5,185 nucleotides of DNA from JACZWL01 sp046756445 (GTDB lineage Bacteria > Pseudomonadota > Gammaproteobacteria > Steroidobacterales > Woeseiaceae). Below, piece after piece: positions 1 to 5,185 of the stretch. The translations under genes and the position numbers were made by a program. The first letter of the stretch is position 1, and each line of letters opens with the position of its first letter. The stretch spans positions 1 to 5,185 of the forward strand of contig JBHHWI010000157.1 of the NCBI GenBank assembly GCA_046756445.1, in the 5' to 3' direction. The notes under the pieces are model-generated. The model searched no databases, was not told the DNA's origin, and saw only the letters and a program-made list of their open reading frames with translations.

Positions 1-51
1 TCAAATCATGAAGTTGTCAATGCTCTCGGGCGGTCTCGTGCAATGTTCAGG
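1..51. other. 3' flank of tsaD, no gene callable
   Basis: This short stretch lies beyond the tsaD stop. On the minus strand it has a perfect TTGACA hexamer (bases 20 down to 15) whose -10 partner would fall outside the window. On the plus strand one frame is open from the left edge and ends at a TAG at 53-55, so it could be the last codons of a convergent gene. The encoded residues (about 17, ending QCSG) match nothing I recognise. No T-tract terminator for tsaD is visible. Confidence 0.3.
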
Positions 52-1074
52 CTAGGCGGCGCGTGTGGAGCCGGGTGGCGTCAGGGTTTCCAGCGACCAC
101 CGCGCCCTCGCAAGAATGGCAGCCGGTTGCGACCCGTCGGGCAGACGAAGCGCCCCGGCCACCGCGATCATCGCACCGTTGTCGGTGCAGTACTCGGGGC
201 GCGGATAATAGACGCGTCCGTCGAATCTTGCGGCCAGTTCCTCGCGAAGCTCGAGGTTGGCGCCGACCCCGCCGGCGACGACGATTCGCTCGAGATTCGA
301 CTGCTTGGCGGCCCGCACCGATTTCGTTACCAGCGTATCCACGGCAGCACGCTGAAACGACGCCGCTATGTCGGCGCGCGCACGATCGATGGCGCCGAGC
401 TCGACGGATTTCCTGACCTGTATCATCACCGCAGTCTTGAGGCCGCTGAAACTGAAATCGAGGCTCGCGCTCTTGAGCATCGGGCGCGGAAACGAGAAAG
501 CTGCGGGATTGCCGTCTTTAGCCAGTGCCGCGAGCGCCGGGCCACCCGGATAGTCGAGGTCCAGCAGCTTTGCGGTCTTGTCGAATGCCTCGCCGACGGC
601 GTCGTCGAGCGTTCTGCCGAGCACGTCATAGAGTCCGAGCCCCTGCACGGCAACCAGCATCGTGTGGCCGCCGGACACGAGGAGCGCCAGGAACGGATAG
701 ACGGGCGATGTGTCTTCCAGCGTTGCTGCAAGCAGATGGCCCTCCATGTGGTGTATGGGGATTACCGGACAGTCCCAGGCCAGCGCCAGTCCGTTCGCCA
801 GGCCGCTCCCCACCATCAGCGCGCCGACGAGCCCCGGACCGGCGGTGTAGGCGATTGCGTCTGCCCGACGAATCGCGGCATCTCCGAGGACCGTCTGGAT
901 CAGCGGCAGCAGACGGCGAACGTGGTCCCTGGATGCGATCTCGGGGACCACCCCGCCATAGACCTTGTGAAGGTCGATCTGGCTGTACAGCGCCTGCGCG
1001 ACCAGGCCGCGCTCGGTGTCGAACACGGCGACACCTGTCTCATCGCAACTGGTTTCTACGCCTAAGACCCTCAT
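52..1074 (-). CDS. tsaD: tRNA N6-adenosine threonylcarbamoyltransferase TsaD
   Basis: TsaD (formerly Gcp/YgjD) transfers the threonylcarbamoyl group from threonylcarbamoyl-AMP to A37 of ANN-decoding tRNAs, giving t6A, together with TsaB and TsaE in the cytoplasm. The 340-residue product matches the usual length (about 337 in E. coli). It opens with the ASKHA phosphate-binding motif GVETSCDETG (residues 5-14). It has the metal-binding pair in HHMEGH (H109, H113), SGGHT at 134-138, GGVGAN at 268-273 and the third metal ligand in TDNGAM (D298). I start it at ATG 1074-1072 because the family begins MRVLG(V/I)ETSCDETG. A longer in-frame start at 1137 would add 21 unconserved residues and run into the rpsU promoter. 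The ribosome binding site is weak: a GGGG about 15 bases upstream. It is divergent from rpsU, as in E. coli and Pseudomonas. All catalytic residues are present, and it ends with TAG. Confidence 0.97.
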   Translation of the reverse strand: MRVLGVETSCDETGVAVFDTERGLVAQALYSQIDLHKVYGGVVPEIASRDHVRRLLPLIQTVLGDAAIRRADAIAYTAGPGLVGALMVGSGLANGLALAWDCPVIPIHHMEGHLLAATLEDTSPVYPFLALLVSGGHTMLVAVQGLGLYDVLGRTLDDAVGEAFDKTAKLLDLDYPGGPALAALAKDGNPAAFSFPRPMLKSASLDFSFSGLKTAVMIQVRKSVELGAIDRARADIAASFQRAAVDTLVTKSVRAAKQSNLERIVVAGGVGANLELREELAARFDGRVYYPRPEYCTDNGAMIAVAGALRLPDGSQPAAILARARWSLETLTPPGSTRAA

Positions 1075-1122
1075 AGCCGGCGCATGATACCCCAGGAGCC
1101 GACGGGAAATGGTCCCGGTGCT

Positions 1123-1150
1123 TTGCAATACTTCCAACTTCGGATATCAT
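1123..1150 (+). promoter_or_regulatory. Putative sigma70 promoter of rpsU operon
   Basis: A -35 hexamer TTGCAA (1123-1128, 4 of 6 to consensus) is followed after 16 bases by TATCAT (1145-1150, 5 of 6). Transcription would start near 1157, about 57 bases before the rpsU start codon. It lies in the divergent tsaD-rpsU spacer and points the right way. I did not see a LexA box like the one reported upstream of E. coli rpsU. The assignment is from motif match and position only. Confidence 0.55.
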
Positions 1151-1162
1151 GGGCAGTCGCGC

Positions 1163-1187
1163 CCCGGCCACTGTGCCGGGTTTCTTT
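1163..1187 (+). terminator. Terminator-like hairpin in rpsU leader (possible attenuator)
   Basis: CCCGGC (1163-1168) and GCCGGG (1175-1180) form a 6-bp all-GC stem with a 6-base loop, directly followed by TTTCTTT (1181-1187). The T-run lies on the rpsU side only, so it would act on rightward transcription. No gene upstream reads in this direction, so it would not be the end of another unit. It could attenuate the rpsU operon or act as a 5' stabilising stem-loop. The stem is short, and if transcription starts near 1157 the hairpin sits almost at the 5' end. Confidence 0.4.
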
Positions 1188-1193
1188 GTATCT

Positions 1194-1199
1194 GGTGAG
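1194..1199 (+). promoter_or_regulatory. Distant ribosome binding site of rpsU
   Basis: GGTGAG is the best Shine-Dalgarno-like sequence before the rpsU ATG, but 14 bases separate it from the start codon, more than usual. The start codon is nevertheless fixed by the conserved bS21 N-terminus. Confidence 0.35.
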
Positions 1200-1213
1200 A
1201 CGATCCTAGCCGT

Positions 1214-1429
1214 ATGCCGAGTGTCCGCATAAAGGAAAACGAGTACTTCGACGCCGCCCTGCGCAGGTTCAAGCGCGCCTGCGAAAAAGCGGGAGTGTTG
1301 ACCGAGCTGCGTCGTCGCGAGTTCTACGAGAAGCCTACTCAGGAGCGCAAACGAAAGAAGGCGGCAGCCGTAAAGCGCCATCTGAAGCGCCTGTCCCGCG
1401 AAAACTCGAGGCGCAAGCGCCTCTACTAG
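1214..1429 (+). CDS. rpsU: 30S ribosomal protein bS21
   Basis: bS21 is a small, very basic protein of the 30S platform near the 3' end of 16S rRNA and is needed for efficient mRNA binding during initiation. The 71-residue product has exactly the E. coli length and aligns along its whole length. Conserved stretches are ALRRFKR(A/S)CEKAGVL at 15-29, RRREFYEKPT at 33-42, ERKRKKAAAVKRH at 44-56 and the C-terminal arginine-rich tail ending RLY. The ATG at 1214 gives the standard N-terminus MP-V-(R/K)-ENE. It is the first gene of the plus-strand operon, 53 bases before yqeY. The last codons contain an inverted repeat (1408-1423). It ends with TAG. Confidence 0.98.
   Translation: MPSVRIKENEYFDAALRRFKRACEKAGVLTELRRREFYEKPTQERKRKKAAAVKRHLKRLSRENSRRKRLY
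1408..1423 (+). repeat. Perfect inverted repeat at 3' end of rpsU
   Basis: GAGGCGC (1408-1414) and GCGCCTC (1417-1423) are perfect complements around AA. In RNA the realistic form is a 6-bp stem with a CAAG tetraloop. It lies inside the last codons of rpsU, just before the stop, and has no T-run, so it is not an intrinsic terminator. It could limit 3'-exonuclease decay of an rpsU-only transcript, or simply reflect codons for the conserved Arg/Lys/Leu tail. Confidence 0.4.
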
Positions 1430-1482
1430 GCACCGGACCCTGCCCGAGTCGCAGCCCGGATACCGATTGCGGCAGATACGGT

Positions 1483-1932
1483 ATGACGCTCAAGTCCCGG
1501 ATTTCAGGAGACACCAGAAGCGCGATGAAGGCCGGCGATAAGGACCGGCTCAAGGTATTGCGCCTGATCCATGCGGCGATTCAGCAGATCGAAGTCGACA
1601 CACGGACCGAGCTCGACGATTCCGGTGTGCTGGGCGTGCTCGACAAGATGGTCAGGCAGCGCCGCGACTCGGTCAGTCAATTCAGGGACGGCGGCAGGCA
1701 GGATCTTGCCGATATCGAGCTCGCGGAAATCGAGGTTCTGCAGACTTATCTGCCTGAACAGCTCGGCGAGGCCGAACTGGACGCGATCGTCGAGCAGGCG
1801 ATTGCCGACTCGGGCGCCGAAAGCATGCGGGACATGGGCAAGGTCATGGCCCGGGTCAAGGAAAAGGCCGCGGGCCGTGCCGACATGGCTGAGGTGAGTG
1901 CCAGCGTGAAAAAGCGGCTCGGGGCTGTCTGA
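1483..1932 (+). CDS. yqeY: GatB/YqeY domain protein
   Basis: The 149-residue protein belongs to the YqeY family, which resembles the C-terminal tRNA-interacting tail of the GatB amidotransferase subunit. The stand-alone protein has no firmly established reaction, and a role with tRNA is only inferred from that similarity. Family hallmarks are visible: LKSRI at 3-7, DKMVRQRRDSVSQF at 54-67, GRQDLAD at 71-77, AEIEVLQTYLPEQL at 81-94, and MRDMGKVM plus GRADMAEVS near the C-terminus (115-139). It looks fully helical and soluble, with no signal peptide or membrane segment. I chose ATG 1483 because the product then begins like its relatives (M-S/T-LK-R) and has the normal length. An ATG at 1525 has AGGAG 14 bases upstream but would remove the conserved first helix. 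No clear ribosome binding site precedes 1483. It lies between rpsU and dnaG, as in Pseudomonas. Confidence 0.93.
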   Translation: MTLKSRISGDTRSAMKAGDKDRLKVLRLIHAAIQQIEVDTRTELDDSGVLGVLDKMVRQRRDSVSQFRDGGRQDLADIELAEIEVLQTYLPEQLGEAELDAIVEQAIADSGAESMRDMGKVMARVKEKAAGRADMAEVSASVKKRLGAV

Positions 1933-1954
1933 ACGCAGATTGAGTGGCGCCGCC

Positions 1955-1976
1955 AGCCTCATTGGCTATTCTTTTA
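1955..1976 (+). terminator. Weak terminator-like hairpin after yqeY
   Basis: AGCC (1955-1958) and GGCT (1964-1967) can form a 4-bp stem with a 5-base loop, followed by ATTCTTTTA. An alternative stem pairs GCCA (1952-1955) with TGGC (1963-1966). Both are weak. The position, upstream of dnaG, is where E. coli has the leaky terminator T1 that lowers dnaG expression relative to rpsU. That functional parallel is inference. Confidence 0.22.
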
Positions 1977-2001
1977 GTCAGTCCGGCAAGCAACAAGACC
2001 A

Positions 2002-2033
2002 TCGGGTTCAAACCCCGAGAGCGAGAGTACTCG
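2002..2033 (+). promoter_or_regulatory. Tandem small hairpins in dnaG leader
   Basis: TCGGG (2002-2006) and CCCGA (2014-2018) pair around a 7-base loop TTCAAAC. This is followed by CGAG (2022-2025) pairing with CTCG (2030-2033) around AGTA. The hexamer CGAGAG is repeated in tandem (2016-2021, 2022-2027), so CTCG could pair with either copy, and pairing with the first would break the first hairpin. The second stem ends 12 bases before the dnaG ATG, so it could affect initiation. The first hairpin has tRNA T-arm form, but no rest of a tRNA is present. Confidence 0.3.
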
Positions 2034-2045
2034 TTAATAGAGACC

Positions 2046-3815
2046 ATGAGCGGCTTGATTCCTCAGCATTTCATTGACGACCTTATCGCGCGCGCCGACA
2101 TCGTTGATGTCATCGGCAAGCGTGTTCAGCTCAAGAAGGCCGGTCGCGAATTCAAGGCGAGATGCCCGTTTCACGACGAAAAAACGCCCTCCTTCACCGT
2201 GAGCCCGGCCAAGGGTTTCTATCATTGCTTCGGTTGCGGCGCCCACGGCACGGCACTCGGCTTTCTGATGGAATACGACCATATGAGCTTCGTCGAGGCG
2301 GTCGAGAGCCTGGCCGGCTCCATGGGAATCGACGTACCCCGCGAAGAGGGGCAGCGCCCGGCCCGGCGGTACGACGAACTGTTCGAGCTGCTCGCGCAGG
2401 TGCAGCGTTACTACCAGGCGAACCTCAAGGACGATGAAACCGCCAAGGGCTATCTGAAGAGCCGCGGTATCGACGGGGCGACTGCGAAGCGTTTCTGCCT
2501 GGGTTACGCGCCGCCCGGCTGGAGCAACGTACTCGACAAATTCGGTAAATCGAAGGAGTTGATCGAACGCCTGCTTGCCACGGGTCTCGTGATTCGCAAG
2601 AACGATTCCAGTCACTACGACCGTTTCCGCGACCGCATCATGTTCCCGATACGGGATGCGAGGGGCAGATGCACCGGATTCGGCGGCCGGGTTCTGGGCA
2701 CGGACGAGCCCAAATACCTGAACTCCCCCGAGACGGCCATGTTTCATAAAGGCCGCGAGCTGTACGGGTTGTACGAGGCCCGCCAGGCGGTCCGAAACTT
2801 CGACAAGCTGGTTGTCGTCGAGGGCTATATGGACGTCGTCGGCCTCGCAAGACACGGCATCGAGTTCGCCGTCGCCACCCTGGGCACGGCTACCACCGAC
2901 GATCACCTGAACCGCCTGTTCCGGCTGACGGACGAGGTGTTTTTCTCATTTGACGGCGACAGCGCAGGGAGGGCCGCCGCCTGGCGCGCCCTGGAAAACG
3001 CTCTGCCTCAGATTCGCGAGGGCCGGCAGATTCGCTTCGTGTTCCTGCCGGAGGGCCAGGATCCGGATTCGTTCGTGCAAAGCCGCGGCCCCGGGGCGTT
3101 CGAGGAAGCGCTGCACGACGGGGTTCCACTGTCCGATTTCCTGGTCGACGAGCTGGCGAGGCAGGTCGATATGAAGACGGTCGATGGCCGGGCAAGGCTC
3201 GCCGAGTTGGCCAGGCCGCTTATACAACGCATTCCGCGCGGCGTTTACCGCGAGCTGTTGACCGAGCGACTCGCGGAATTCGTCGGCCTGTCGGCAGCGA
3301 AGCTAGACGCACTGTTGTCGAAGGGCCGGCAGGCGGGCTCGGGACGTGAGGCAAGCAGCGGTATCGCGGGTATCCGCAGCGCGACACCAACCACCGGTGC
3401 CGGCAAGCCCTCGGTAGTCAGGCGGGCAATTACGCTCTTGCTGAATCATCCCGAAGCCGGCAAGAAGCTGGATAGCGAAAAACTCTCCGGCGTGACCAGG
3501 CCCGGCACGGATCTGTTGCGGGAAATCATTGAAACACTGCAATCCGAACCCAATATGACGACAGCCGGCATCCTGGAGCGTTGGCGAGACCGCGACGAGG
3601 GCCGGCATCTGGGCAAACTGGCGGCGTCCGAGGTGCCCGATGACGAGGATTTCGACCCGGTGGCGGAGTTGCAGGACAGCCTGGAACAGCTGGCCGCTCT
3701 GCGGCAGCGGGAACGAGTCGAGCATCTGATTGAGAAAGAAAGGCTTAGCTCGCTCACGGAAGCCGAGCGTGCCGAGCTCCGGGAGCACCGCCGGGGACCC
3801 GAGATCAGCGGCTGA
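2046..3815 (+). CDS. dnaG: DNA primase DnaG
   Basis: DnaG makes the RNA primers for Okazaki fragments and the leading strand, recruited to the fork by the DnaB helicase. The 589-residue product (E. coli 581) has all three domains. The N-terminal CHC2 zinc domain has ligands C40, H43, C61 and C64. The polymerase core has the basic motif RFRDRIMFPIRD (193-204) and a Toprim fold with E259/D263 in VVEGYMD, D303/D305 in FDGD and D339/D341 in GQDPD. After a linker at about 425-455, rich in Gly, Ser, Thr and Ala, comes a helical helicase-binding domain that is less conserved. ATG 2046 gives the family N-terminus (M-S-G-L-IP-FI-DLIARADIVD-I). A GTG at 1944 would add 34 unconserved residues. The only purine-rich match before the ATG (GAGA at 2040-2043) is too close, so initiation is probably weak, as is known for E. 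coli dnaG. Confidence 0.97.
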   Translation: MSGLIPQHFIDDLIARADIVDVIGKRVQLKKAGREFKARCPFHDEKTPSFTVSPAKGFYHCFGCGAHGTALGFLMEYDHMSFVEAVESLAGSMGIDVPREEGQRPARRYDELFELLAQVQRYYQANLKDDETAKGYLKSRGIDGATAKRFCLGYAPPGWSNVLDKFGKSKELIERLLATGLVIRKNDSSHYDRFRDRIMFPIRDARGRCTGFGGRVLGTDEPKYLNSPETAMFHKGRELYGLYEARQAVRNFDKLVVVEGYMDVVGLARHGIEFAVATLGTATTDDHLNRLFRLTDEVFFSFDGDSAGRAAAWRALENALPQIREGRQIRFVFLPEGQDPDSFVQSRGPGAFEEALHDGVPLSDFLVDELARQVDMKTVDGRARLAELARPLIQRIPRGVYRELLTERLAEFVGLSAAKLDALLSKGRQAGSGREASSGIAGIRSATPTTGAGKPSVVRRAITLLLNHPEAGKKLDSEKLSGVTRPGTDLLREIIETLQSEPNMTTAGILERWRDRDEGRHLGKLAASEVPDDEDFDPVAELQDSLEQLAALRQRERVEHLIEKERLSSLTEAERAELREHRRGPEISG

Positions 3816-3868
3816 TTTATGGATTAGACTCGGTCAAAATATTATAATTAATCGTTTGTATTTTTCAC
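3816..3868 (+). promoter_or_regulatory. AT-rich spacer with TATAAT: putative rpoD promoter or processing site
   Basis: This is the only AT-rich patch in the window. It contains an exact -10 hexamer TATAAT at 3843-3848, within the 8-bp palindrome ATTATAAT (3841-3848). At 17-base spacing the -35 position reads TGGATT (3820-3825), only 3 of 6 to consensus, and there is no TG extension, so an activator or an AT-rich upstream contact would help. A start near 3855 would give a leader of about 30 bases for rpoD. In E. coli the dnaG-rpoD junction is also cut by RNase E in an AU-rich sequence, and this patch could serve either role. I saw no sigma32-type heat-shock promoter in the end of dnaG. Confidence 0.4.
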
Positions 3869-3870
3869 AT

Positions 3871-3875
3871 GGAGG
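3871..3875 (+). promoter_or_regulatory. Ribosome binding site of rpoD (decides TTG start)
   Basis: GGAGG is the strongest Shine-Dalgarno match in the window and ends 10 bases before TTG 3886. The next in-frame ATG (3904) is 28 bases away and has no ribosome binding site of its own. An out-of-frame ATG at 3869 overlaps the GGAGG and reads only six codons. Confidence 0.6.
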
Positions 3876-3885
3876 CCCGACCGTC

Positions 3886-5185
3886 TTGAGCGACAAACGC
3901 GCAATGATCAGCGGCAACAAGCAGGCACAACAACTGAAAGACCTGATTGCCCGCGGCAAGGAGCAAGGCTACCTCACCTACACCGAGGTCAATGATCACC
4001 TTCCCAACGACATCGTCGACCCGGAACAGATCGAGGATATCGTCAACATGATCAACGATATGGGTATCGCGGTGCATGAGAAGGCGCCAGATGCCGAGTC
4101 TCTGCTGCTGTCTGACGCCGCTGTCTCCAATGACGAAGACGTTGCCGAAGAAGCCGAGGCGGCCCTGGCGAGCGTCGACGCCGAATTCGGCAGGACGACC
4201 GATCCGGTCCGAATGTATATGCGCGAAATGGGCACGGTCGAACTCCTGACGCGTCAGGGCGAGATCGAAATTGCCAAGCGCATCGAAGACGGCCTGAACC
4301 AGGTCAAGTATCACATGGCGCACTTTCCGCCCTCGATCGAAAAACTGCTCGACATCTACGATGCAGTTGCCGCAGCCGAGACCCGAATGCAGGACTTCGT
4401 GGTTGGTTTCATCGACCCGAATGCGCCGGACGAAATCAAGTCACCCGTGACAAAGTCCGGTGCTGACAACAATAGCGACGACGACGAAGATGATGTCGTC
4501 GATACCGGACCAGACCCCGCGGAAGTTGCTGCTCGCATGAAAGCGATTCGACGTAATTACAAGCGAGCGCTTACATTGCTCGAGAAACACGGCAGCGCCG
4601 ACAAGAAAACGATAAAGTGCCGCGCCGATCTCGCCGACAGGCTCATGGAGCTAAAGCTCGCGCCCAAGATGTTCGACATGCTCGTTCGCAACCTGCGCGG
4701 CTCGGTTTCCGTCATTCGTACCCAGGAACGGCAAGTCATGCAGATCTGCGTTCGCGACGCCGGGATGCCGAAAAAGGATTTTCTGGCGAGCTTTCCGAAG
4801 CGCGAAACCGATCTCAAGTGGATCGAGAAACATATCCGTGCCAAGCGCAAGCATTCCTCGACATTGGCGAAGCTCAAAGACGACGTCTTACGGGCGCAGC
4901 GCAAGCTGCGTGCCGTCGAGACGCTGACGAACCTCAAGATCGCCGAAATCAAGGAGATCAACCGGCAGATGTCCATCGGCGAAGCCAAGGCCCGCCGGGC
5001 GAAAAAGGAAATGGTCGAGGCAAACCTGCGGCTGGTCATTTCCATCGCCAAGAAATACACCAATCGTGGGCTGCAGTTCCTCGACCTGATTCAGGAAGGC
5101 AACATCGGTTTGATGAAAGCCGTCGACAAATTCGAGTACCGCCGCGGCTACAAGTTTTCGACATACGCGACCTGGTGGATCCGCC
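3886..5185 (+). CDS. rpoD: RNA polymerase sigma factor RpoD (sigma70), 5' part
   Basis: This is the primary sigma factor, which directs RNA polymerase to housekeeping promoters. The first 433 codons are present; the gene is cut by the right edge, where about 180 residues would remain. Region 1.1 is visible at about 15-63 (ARGKEQGYLTYTEVNDHLP, then IVDPEQIEDI and MINDMGI). Region 1.2 is at 101-134 (FGRTTDPVRMYMREMGTVELLTRQGEIEIAKRIE). The non-conserved region runs from about 140 to 360, with a short acidic run at 197-203. Regions 2.1-2.3 start near 361 (MSIGEAKARRAKKEMVEANLR onward) and reach the promoter-melting residues FSTYATWWIR at 424-433. I chose TTG 3886 because GGAGG precedes it. ATG 3904 (six codons shorter, MISGNKQAQQL) is a real alternative, since Pseudomonas RpoD starts at about that point. 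It follows dnaG by 70 bases. No frameshift is seen. Confidence 0.96.
   Translation, partial: MSDKRAMISGNKQAQQLKDLIARGKEQGYLTYTEVNDHLPNDIVDPEQIEDIVNMINDMGIAVHEKAPDAESLLLSDAAVSNDEDVAEEAEAALASVDAEFGRTTDPVRMYMREMGTVELLTRQGEIEIAKRIEDGLNQVKYHMAHFPPSIEKLLDIYDAVAAAETRMQDFVVGFIDPNAPDEIKSPVTKSGADNNSDDDEDDVVDTGPDPAEVAARMKAIRRNYKRALTLLEKHGSADKKTIKCRADLADRLMELKLAPKMFDMLVRNLRGSVSVIRTQERQVMQICVRDAGMPKKDFLASFPKRETDLKWIEKHIRAKRKHSSTLAKLKDDVLRAQRKLRAVETLTNLKIAEIKEINRQMSIGEAKARRAKKEMVEANLRLVISIAKKYTNRGLQFLDLIQEGNIGLMKAVDKFEYRRGYKFSTYATWWIR

Noticed and set aside
43..1065. A 340-codon open frame on the plus strand opposite tsaD
   Set aside because: It mirrors tsaD in a GC-rich sequence, has no ribosome binding site or recognisable domain, and is rich in Arg, Gly and His as antisense shadows are.
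1084..1089. Minus-strand TATCAT as a tsaD -10 element
   Set aside because: At 17-base spacing the -35 position reads CCATTT, which is poor, and transcription would start almost at the start codon.
1103..1117. Inverted repeat CGGGA / TCCCG in the tsaD leader
   Set aside because: A 5-bp stem in GC-rich DNA is common by chance, and there is no T-run or other supporting signal.
1075..1137. Longer TsaD start giving 21 extra residues
   Set aside because: The family N-terminus MRVLG-ETSCDETG begins at 1074, and the extension overlaps the -35 region of the rpsU promoter.
1075..1213. Search for a LexA box upstream of rpsU, as reported in E. coli
   Set aside because: No CTG-N10-CAG sequence resembling the LexA consensus was seen.
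1944..2045. A GTG-initiated N-terminal extension of DnaG with a hydrophobic stretch
   Set aside because: Primases start directly before the zinc domain at the position of ATG 2046. The extension spans the hairpins of the spacer and shows no conservation with the family.
2034..2906. A 290-codon minus-strand frame opposite dnaG
   Set aside because: It lies wholly inside the conserved zinc and Toprim coding sequence, has no family features, and is explained by codon bias on the other strand.
3865..4323. A 152-codon minus-strand frame opposite the start of rpoD
   Set aside because: The plus strand encodes clear sigma70 regions 1.1 and 1.2 here; the antisense product resembles nothing known.
1..5185. 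CRISPR arrays, insertion sequences, toxin-antitoxin genes, phage genes or a novel defence system
   Set aside because: The window is almost filled by five conserved core genes; no repeat array, transposase, integrase or unexplained coding frame remains.

Overview
The window is the classical macromolecular synthesis locus of a Gammaproteobacterium. It carries tsaD on the minus strand, divergent from a plus-strand cluster rpsU – yqeY (GatB/YqeY family) – dnaG – rpoD. The protein sequences are closest to the Escherichia and Pseudomonas versions I know, and placing a yqeY gene between rpsU and dnaG is the Pseudomonas/Xanthomonas-type layout rather than that of E. coli. The DNA is GC-rich by eye, about 60%, except for one AT-rich patch before rpoD. 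I cannot name the genus from this window; a GC-rich, non-enteric gammaproteobacterium fits best.

Layout. Bases 1-51 are the 3' flank of tsaD and contain no callable gene. tsaD (52-1074, minus) is complete. A 139-bp divergent spacer (1075-1213) holds a good sigma70-type promoter for rpsU, followed by a GC hairpin and T-run. rpsU (1214-1429), yqeY (1483-1932) and dnaG (2046-3815) are complete. The 113-bp yqeY-dnaG spacer contains a weak terminator-like hairpin and two further small hairpins just before dnaG. The 70-bp dnaG-rpoD spacer is AT-rich with an exact TATAAT, followed by a GGAGG ribosome binding site. rpoD starts at a TTG (3886) and runs off the right edge after 433 codons.

How the genes work together. 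The operon links translation initiation (bS21), primer synthesis for replication (DnaG) and the housekeeping sigma factor (RpoD). The adjacent tsaD makes the t6A modification of ANN-decoding tRNAs. In E. coli these genes are expressed at very different levels from one transcript through internal promoters, a leaky terminator and RNA processing. The elements visible here fall where such controls would be expected: leader hairpin, inter-cistron hairpins, very weak ribosome binding sites at yqeY and dnaG, and an AT-rich promoter/processing patch before rpoD.

I found no mobile element, CRISPR array, tRNA, phage gene or unknown gene system. All genes are ordinary core genes; what deserves a second look is the regulatory sequence between them.
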